Positions 1 through 3,916 of a DNA stretch of 5,754 bases are shown one piece after another. The notes beneath the pieces are model-generated. The model did no database searches and was not told the DNA's origin. It worked only from the letters and a program-made list of their open reading frames with translations. The position numbers were made by a program, and so were the translations under genes. The DNA comes from Paramuribaculum sp. (lineage in GTDB: Bacteria; Bacteroidota; Bacteroidia; Bacteroidales; Muribaculaceae), in the NCBI GenBank assembly GCA_029051965.1, contig JAIDJZ010000190.1, forward strand, positions 1 through 5,754, written 5' to 3'. Position 1 is the stretch's first letter; every line of letters begins with the position of its first letter.

Positions 1-195
1 CGCCTCGATTAGTCTTGCATCCTCAGCCTCTCCGGACGAAAATATTATTATTCCTAAGGCTGCTGTCAGAAGCAATGATCCCACCACCCACAAAACAACG
101 GGCAGCAGCTTGCGGTTTTTCTTGCCGGACCTGACATCGCCTGATGAAATTATACGGATTTCATCATCATTTATGTCGCCATGTCGATTACTCAT
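1..195 (-). CDS. Partial single-pass membrane protein of unknown function, co-transcribed with the LytTR regulator
   Basis: This reading frame starts at the ATG at 195-193 and stays open to the left edge, so only the first 65 residues are visible. Residues 1-29 are polar and end in a basic patch (RSGKKNRK, 22-29). A hydrophobic segment follows at about 30-52, then an acidic stretch (GEAEDARLIEA). The basic patch before the helix predicts a cytoplasmic N-terminus and an exported remainder. The start overlaps the LytTR stop codon as ATGA, and AAAGGAGG lies seven bases upstream, so translational coupling is likely. I do not recognise the family. By analogy with streptococcal LytTR regulatory systems, where a membrane protein inhibits the LytTR partner, it may control or sense for the regulator, but this is inference from gene order. 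A cell-envelope enzyme anchored by one helix is equally possible. Confidence 0.75.
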   Translation of the reverse strand, partial: MSNRHGDINDDEIRIISSGDVRSGKKNRKLLPVVLWVVGSLLLTAALGIIIFSSGEAEDARLIEA

Positions 196-557
196 CTTGT
201 AGCCTCCTTTTCCAAAAGATCTTTCAATGCCTTCAATGCTTCCCTGGATGCCGACACCTCATGATGAAAAGTGCGACAGTCCGACAACTTCATTTTTTGT
301 CGGACAGGATTAATGTAAGCGATGAAATCACGATTAACAATCAAGCTTTTACCGATGCGGATAAAGCGATTGTCATCACTCTCCAGCATCTCGGCTATAC
401 GCCGTTCGATCTGCCCTAACTGCATGGTCAGAACAAAGCTCTCACCATCGGCCAACGTTATGACCGAATAATTCCCATCGGCTGTGATATAGACAACCGT
501 ATCGGAAGGCACACGGACAATCTCCGTGGACGTAGTGAAAACAAGGCGTTTATCCAT
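192..557 (-). CDS. Stand-alone LytTR-domain DNA-binding transcriptional regulator
   Basis: The 121-residue product is essentially one LytTR domain, with no response-regulator receiver domain in front of it and no membrane segment. Recognisable family features are VYITADGNYS (22-31), matching the early strand with its GNY turn, FIRIGKSLIVNRDFIAYI (65-82), the most conserved block, and the C-terminal VSASREALKALKDLL (101-115). LytTR domains bind pairs of short direct repeats through a beta-fold and usually sit behind a receiver (LytR, AgrA, ComE). Here, control must come from elsewhere, for example from the overlapping membrane-protein gene. The start at 557 is supported by a promoter-like TAAATTTG at 571-578 and the absence of an upstream extension. 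Targets are unknown, but repeats in the adjacent divergent region are candidate sites, which would imply autoregulation. Confidence 0.9.
   Translation of the reverse strand: MDKRLVFTTSTEIVRVPSDTVVYITADGNYSVITLADGESFVLTMQLGQIERRIAEMLESDDNRFIRIGKSLIVNRDFIAYINPVRQKMKLSDCRTFHHEVSASREALKALKDLLEKEATR
203..210 (-). promoter_or_regulatory. Shine-Dalgarno-like site inside the LytTR gene, before the overlapping downstream start
   Basis: On the minus strand AAAGGAGG is followed by seven bases and then ATG at 195, an ideal Shine-Dalgarno arrangement. It lies in the last codons of the LytTR gene (Lys-Glu-Ala). Bacteroidota seldom rely on such sites and the other starts in this window lack one. It may therefore support reinitiation on the second gene, or it may be a by-product of the codons for Glu-Lys-Glu-Ala. 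Confidence 0.5.
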
Positions 558-570
558 AAGCTTTACAACG

Positions 571-603
571 CAAATTTACACATTTTCCACCACCTTTGCC
601 AAA
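571..603 (-). promoter_or_regulatory. Bacteroidota-type promoter for the LytTR gene
   Basis: On the minus strand TAAATTTG (578-571) matches the Bacteroidales -7 consensus TAnnTTTG exactly. TTTG at 603-600 sits 21 bases upstream as the -33 element. Transcription would begin near 564-566, leaving a leader of only about 7-10 bases before the ATG at 557. The -33 element abuts the first GTTTAnnCCG repeat (604-613), so a protein bound there could compete with RNA polymerase. Confidence 0.6.
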
Positions 604-613
604 GTTTACGCCG
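604..613 (+). repeat. GTTTAnnCCG element, copy 1
   Basis: GTTTACGCCG is the first of three copies of GTTTAnnCCG. With the three bases before it, AAAGTTTAC agrees at eight of nine positions with the published LytTR half-site pattern W-M-M-GTT-N-R-K as I recall it. It lies beside the -33 element of the LytTR promoter and starts 22 bp before copy 2. Confidence 0.45.
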
Positions 614-625
614 ATGTTTTTTCAT

Positions 626-635
626 GTTTATGCCG
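626..635 (+). repeat. GTTTAnnCCG element, copy 2
   Basis: GTTTATGCCG starts 22 bp after copy 1, so both face the same side of the helix two turns apart. LytTR proteins typically bind direct repeats at this spacing. It overlaps an ATGTTT pair at 614-619 and 624-629. Confidence 0.45.
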
Positions 636-679
636 GGACCTTATTATTTTTGCACACCGGGACATATTTCAGTCGGACT

Positions 680-694
680 CCCCCCTGCCCCCCC
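680..694. repeat. C6-TG-C7 homopolymer tract
   Basis: The plus strand reads six C, TG, then seven C, in a stretch that is otherwise A/T-rich on both sides. Such tracts are prone to slippage and could vary in length. It lies between the two candidate plus-strand promoters. Confidence 0.6.
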
Positions 695-712
695 GCAGAC
701 ATGTTTAAAAAT

Positions 713-722
713 GTTTAATCCG
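713..722 (+). repeat. GTTTAnnCCG element, copy 3
   Basis: GTTTAATCCG lies 87 bp after copy 2 and about 10 bp upstream of the -33 element for the beta-barrel gene. It is preceded by an ATGTTT pair (701-706, 711-716) laid out like the pair at copy 2. Blocks 614-636 and 701-723 agree at 17 of 23 positions. Confidence 0.4.
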
Positions 723-731
723 GCCATTAGC

Positions 732-762
732 TTGCAGATTAGACGGAATCTGGTTAACTTTG
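732..762 (+). promoter_or_regulatory. Bacteroidota-type promoter for the beta-barrel gene
   Basis: TAACTTTG at 755-762 matches TAnnTTTG exactly, and TTG at 732-734 lies 20 bases upstream as the -33 element. Transcription would begin near 768-770, giving a leader of about 78 bases before the ATG at 847. The start is preceded by CTCATAAA, A/T-rich and without a Shine-Dalgarno, which is normal for this phylum. Confidence 0.65.
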
Positions 763-846
763 TCAAGTCATTCCGGCGGGATACCGAGGCCGCGCGCGTC
801 GACTCCCCCTCACCCGCCATTCCATTCATAAGCTCAATCTCATAAA

Positions 847-1467
847 ATGAAAAGGAAAATCATTTCGCTCCTCATAGCCATCGTCGCCATCGCTTCAGCT
901 TCAGTCGCCAACGCACAGTTCCGCTACGGAGCAATGGTCGGAGGCGACATAACAACCCTCCGCTTCAAACAGGACCTCATCGACATCGACAAAAGCGCCG
1001 GCTATTCCGCTGGTGTGGTCGGCGAACTGATGTTTCCCGGAATCGGCTTCGGCGTTGACTTCGGACTCTACTACGAACAGCGTGGCGCAACTCTCCACCT
1101 CGGAAGCCGTGAACTCTGGGCTTCGCAAGGCTACGGCACAGACCGATCCTACCTCCACTATCTCGTCATCCCGTTCCATCTCCGCTACAAATACACCAAC
1201 CTCAACGGTTTCGAGGACATTCTGGCTCCGTTTGCCTATGCAGGTCCGTCCGTAGGACTGCTCGTCGGACACAGCAAGATCGACTGCCTCTCATATCCTT
1301 TCGGAGAACTGGGTGTTGACTTCGGAATCGGTGCGGAGATCAAGCGCAACTGGCAGGTTTCAGCCGGCTACACCCTCGGTCTGACCTACGCCCTCAAAGA
1401 CAAAATCCTGACCAACTACTCTGCCCGCAACTCGACATGGAACCTGCGGGTGACCTACTTCTTCTGA
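847..1467 (+). CDS. Secreted PorT-like outer-membrane beta-barrel protein
   Basis: The 206-residue product begins with a clear Sec signal peptide: MKRK, a hydrophobic core at 5-20, then ANA before Gln24, so cleavage is likely after residue 23. There is no lipobox cysteine. The mature part alternates hydrophobic and polar residues with many Gly and aromatic positions, as in small eight-strand barrels of the 'outer membrane protein beta-barrel' group (PorT/OmpW-like). Typical pieces are YSAGVVGELMF (53-63), LHYLVIPFHLRYKY (103-116), AYAGPSVGLLVG (130-141) and the last strand ending in RVTYFF with a terminal Phe, a signal for barrel assembly. The location should be the outer membrane. The ligand or role cannot be read from the sequence. 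It is transcribed divergently from the LytTR gene, so it is a plausible target of that regulator. Confidence 0.88.
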   Translation: MKRKIISLLIAIVAIASASVANAQFRYGAMVGGDITTLRFKQDLIDIDKSAGYSAGVVGELMFPGIGFGVDFGLYYEQRGATLHLGSRELWASQGYGTDRSYLHYLVIPFHLRYKYTNLNGFEDILAPFAYAGPSVGLLVGHSKIDCLSYPFGELGVDFGIGAEIKRNWQVSAGYTLGLTYALKDKILTNYSARNSTWNLRVTYFF

Positions 1468-1485
1468 CAACAATCGACAGAACAT

Positions 1486-1527
1486 AGAGCGGTGTGGCTG
1501 ACTTCAATGCTTCAGCCACACCGCTCT
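1486..1527. terminator. Bidirectional terminator between convergent genes
   Basis: A perfect 16-bp inverted repeat (1486-1501 and 1512-1527, AGAGCGGTGTGGCTGA and its complement) encloses a 10-base loop. It lies 18 bases after the beta-barrel stop codon and 14 bases after the channel gene's stop on the other strand. Downstream T-runs are short (GTTTAATT on plus, ATGTTCTG on minus), so efficiency is uncertain. Confidence 0.85.
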
Positions 1528-1541
1528 GTTTAATTCCGCCT

Positions 1542-2843
1542 CTACTTTGAGGCTGCCGCCTGCTCTTGCGTCGGGACAAACGCCCCACGCAGTCCGGCAA
1601 CGTCAAGCCCCGACGGGCTGTTGTAAAGCCGCAGCCGCAGCTTCGGCGCGACAACTGCCAAATGCTCGAAAATCTCGCTCTTGACTGCCTCATAGGCCGT
1701 CCATGCCGTTGTCGTATAGCAATAGATCTGCAGCGTCATCCCCTCATTGCTCGGACCCGTTATGTTGACGAGGATCTGCTGGTCAGTCGCAATCTTAGGA
1801 TGATGGATCAGATAGTAGCACATGTAAGCCCTGAGCAGTCCGAGATTCGTCTCAGTCGAGCCGTTGACGACAGCCACCCCCGGATTGTAGTCCTGCCCGT
1901 TAGCCTTAAAATTACTGATATAGTCCGACATCCCCGGCAACGTTGCGGCCGCAGCCAGAATCCCTTCATCGGCAGCCACAACCGAATCGACATCGACATT
2001 GATCGTCTTGCTGATCAGACGCCAGCCCGCATCGGTCATGCCCCGCCAGTTCTGAAACGACGTACTGATAAGCGTATACGGCGGCAGCGTCACTATCGTA
2101 TTGTCCCAGTTCTGAACCTTCACAGCCGTAAGCGAGACGTCAATCACGATTCCGTTGGCAATCGTCGACGGCACGACGATCCAGTCGCCCACCCTCAGCA
2201 TATCGTTCTGCGAAAGCTGGATTCCGGCGACAAACCCGAGAATACTGTCTTTGAAAATCAGCATCAGGACAGTCGCGAAGGCGCCGAGACCCGTCAGCAG
2301 CGCAACCGGCGACTTGTCGAGAAGGATCGAACCGATAACGATGACAGCGATAATCCACACAAAACCGTTACACACATCAAGAATCCCCTTCAGAGGCAGA
2401 TTCTTCGTGTTTTCGCGCTGATTGAAACGCGTCCACAGAAATGTATTGATGACGATAAATGAAAGCGCAAACGTTATCACCGTATAGATCTCTATGCCAA
2501 GACGCACCAGATGGAGCACTCCCGACTGGCTGTCGAACGCAAACGGAATCAGACCCATGATCACCAGCGGAGGAATCACATGGCTGCATCGGCTCAGCAC
2601 ATGAAACCTCAGCATATCCTGCGTAAAAGGTGTCTTGCGCCACTTGACCAGACGACGCGAGAACCAGAGCACGATCTTGCGGCAGACCCAGCCGATTGCA
2701 AGTGCGACAACGACGATCAAAGCGATATAGACACCCTCCTCGAGCGTCCGGTCGCGCCCCAGGCCGGCCCAGTCGAGAAATCGGTCAATATGGACCAGAA
2801 GCCACGCGGCTACAGCATGTGTAGGGATAATTTCACAAAACAT
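1542..2843 (-). CDS. YbdG-like mechanosensitive ion channel of the MscS family
   Basis: The 433-residue product is about the length of E. coli YbdG (415). Five membrane segments are visible at roughly 37-58, 86-103, 114-137, 158-175 and 178-210. The last is the pore-lining helix region, rich in Gly and Ala (ALLTGLGAFATVLMLIFKDS, 181-200). Next comes the MscS beta domain, with DMLRVGDWIVVPS (214-226), GIVIDVSLTAVKVQNWDNT (231-249), and the YbdG-type TLPPYTLISTSFQNWRGM (252-269). Residues 270-410 form the soluble C-terminal domain with the group's extra insertion compared with MscS. Such channels open under membrane tension in the inner membrane to release solutes at osmotic downshift. The product is full-length with nothing missing. 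It is the last minus-strand gene before the convergent terminator, with the transporter gene 91 bp upstream. Confidence 0.92.
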   Translation of the reverse strand: MFCEIIPTHAVAAWLLVHIDRFLDWAGLGRDRTLEEGVYIALIVVVALAIGWVCRKIVLWFSRRLVKWRKTPFTQDMLRFHVLSRCSHVIPPLVIMGLIPFAFDSQSGVLHLVRLGIEIYTVITFALSFIVINTFLWTRFNQRENTKNLPLKGILDVCNGFVWIIAVIVIGSILLDKSPVALLTGLGAFATVLMLIFKDSILGFVAGIQLSQNDMLRVGDWIVVPSTIANGIVIDVSLTAVKVQNWDNTIVTLPPYTLISTSFQNWRGMTDAGWRLISKTINVDVDSVVAADEGILAAAATLPGMSDYISNFKANGQDYNPGVAVVNGSTETNLGLLRAYMCYYLIHHPKIATDQQILVNITGPSNEGMTLQIYCYTTTAWTAYEAVKSEIFEHLAVVAPKLRLRLYNSPSGLDVAGLRGAFVPTQEQAAASK

Positions 2844-2845
2844 AA

Positions 2846-2885
2846 TGACAGAATTATTTCATTGACGGATATGCGTTTTCTGTCA
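2846..2885 (-). promoter_or_regulatory. 8-bp inverted repeat in the leader of the mechanosensitive channel gene
   Basis: TGACAGAA (2846-2853) and TTCTGTCA (2878-2885) form a perfect inverted repeat with a 24-base spacer. The nearer arm ends only two bases from the ATG at 2843. It could be an operator or a leader hairpin that covers the start. No TAnnTTTG promoter was found in this 91-bp gap. A TTATAGTGACAG stretch is present, but it is not a Bacteroidota consensus. Confidence 0.4.
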
Positions 2886-2934
2886 CTATAACATCCTCCC
2901 GCAGCAAATGGTTTCGCCAGCCCCCGTCGAAGAG

Positions 2935-3822
2935 TCAAAGCGTCGAACCGATCACCAGCAGCGCGAGCGACACCATCAGAACCGTCAGATCAACAAGCTT
3001 TGCCCTGACATTGCGCTCATGCAGAGCGACAACCCCATAGACAAACGGCACGATCACACTCCCCCGCCGGATCATCGAGACAATCGAGATCATCGAATCC
3101 GGAAGCGAAAGAGCATGAAAATAAGCGATATCCGCCGCCGTCAGAAACAGCGGAATGAAAAGAATCGACCATCGCCAGCTGAACCGGGCGCCCCCGCCTC
3201 CGCGCCTGACAATGCGACGCAGAATCAATATCGCACACCCCATCAGCAGACACTGATACAGCGAATACCACGCCTGCACCTCCAGAGGATCGAACCGCTT
3301 CAGCAGATACTTGTCATAGAGCGCGCTGACAGCCCCCATCACAGCGGCAGCGATCGAAAGCATGATCCAGCGCGAACCCCGGAACGAGAACCCCTCGCGG
3401 CTGCCGATCCTCGAAATGAAAAAGAGTGACGCAAACCCGAGCAGAATCCCGACCCACTGAACCCAGTTGAGACGCTCCCCGAAAATAACGACAGCCCCGA
3501 GAAGCACCATGACAGGACGCGAGGCATTGATCGGCCCCTGAATCGTCAGCGGCAGATGCTTGATAGCGAAATAGCCGGGCAGCCACGACAGAAGCACGAT
3601 GACTGCCTTCGCTACAATAAGCCCGTGACCCGCGGCTGTCCCGTCAAGGCCCACAGAACCGCGGAGCAATCCGCCGACAATCACCGGCGACATCAGAAGA
3701 GCTCCGAAAACCGTGTTGAGAAGCAACACGGCAAGCACATCATTGTCGCGCACCGACAGTTTCTTCATAATGTCATAGAAACCGAGACACAGTGCCGACA
3801 CAAGAGCAAAACCTACCCACAT
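2935..3822 (-). CDS. EamA-family (drug/metabolite transporter superfamily) permease
   Basis: The 295-residue product has the usual DMT length and about ten hydrophobic helices (roughly 2-18, 29-53, 66-90, 98-118, 120-140, 152-175, 182-205, 219-240, 244-266, 276-294). They fall into two EamA repeats. The first ends with PINASRPVMVLLGAVVIFGE (97-116) and the second carries SMISIVSMIRRGSVIVPFVY (243-262) followed by LHERN (267-271). The Glu-containing FGERL and LHERN turns are the hallmark at the end of the fourth helix of each half. The protein should be an inner-membrane exporter or exchanger of small metabolites. The substrate cannot be told from sequence. The start at 3822 follows an A-rich leader with two AATGAAAAA copies 11 bp apart. 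An upstream ATG in that leader is out of frame. No clear promoter of its own is visible. Confidence 0.9.
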   Translation of the reverse strand: MWVGFALVSALCLGFYDIMKKLSVRDNDVLAVLLLNTVFGALLMSPVIVGGLLRGSVGLDGTAAGHGLIVAKAVIVLLSWLPGYFAIKHLPLTIQGPINASRPVMVLLGAVVIFGERLNWVQWVGILLGFASLFFISRIGSREGFSFRGSRWIMLSIAAAVMGAVSALYDKYLLKRFDPLEVQAWYSLYQCLLMGCAILILRRIVRRGGGGARFSWRWSILFIPLFLTAADIAYFHALSLPDSMISIVSMIRRGSVIVPFVYGVVALHERNVRAKLVDLTVLMVSLALLVIGSTL

Positions 3823-3853
3823 AACTTTTTCATTATTTTTTCATTTTCCGCAA

Positions 3854-3888
3854 ACTGCCGGGCTCCCGCTTTCGCAGGGCCCGGCAGT
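3854..3888 (-). terminator. GC-rich hairpin after the GH92 gene
   Basis: CTGCCGGGC (3855-3863) pairs perfectly with GCCCGGCAG (3879-3887), and A3854 with T3888. The stem continues past a bulged T through CC/GG and GC/GC to a TTTC loop. It lies 28 bases beyond the GH92 stop codon. On the minus strand it is followed by TTTGCGG rather than a long T-run. It may terminate or merely attenuate transcription into the transporter gene, or protect the 3' end of the GH92 transcript. Confidence 0.7.
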
Positions 3889-3916
3889 ATATGGATCTCT
3901 GAAATTTTGCCGCCGC

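Larger units (their letters stand above)
558..846. other. Divergent intergenic regulatory region between the LytTR gene and the beta-barrel gene
   Basis: This 289-bp stretch carries no convincing gene. It holds a minus-strand promoter (571-603), a plus-strand promoter (732-762) and a second plus-strand -7-like box TATTTTTG (645-652). It also has three GTTTAnnCCG elements (604, 626, 713), two ATGTTT pairs with a 10-bp period (614/624 and 701/711), a CCGGGAC direct repeat (633 and 657) and a C6-TG-C7 tract (680-694). The last 80 bases are the leader of the beta-barrel gene, in which GGCGGG (775-780) could pair weakly with CCCGCC (813-818). Confidence 0.7.

Noticed and set aside
624..845. 73-codon plus-strand frame ending just before the beta-barrel gene
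   Set aside because: It spans the promoter and repeats of the intergenic region, has no recognisable family or initiation context, and its composition follows the C-tract (PPAPP). It is more likely chance than a leader peptide, though the tight position was considered.
901..1272. 123-codon minus-strand frame
   Set aside because: It is antisense to the beta-barrel gene, which has a signal peptide and barrel features. The antisense product has no recognisable domain.
1566..2462. 298-codon open frame on the plus strand
   Set aside because: It is antisense to the MscS-type channel gene. Its product is highly charged with many Arg and Asp residues and no domain, a typical shadow frame.
2881..2900. 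TTATAGT as a sigma-70-type -10 box for the channel gene
   Set aside because: Bacteroidota use the TAnnTTTG / TTTG pattern, and no suitable -33 element or TTTG is placed around it. The match to an E. coli-style box alone is weak.
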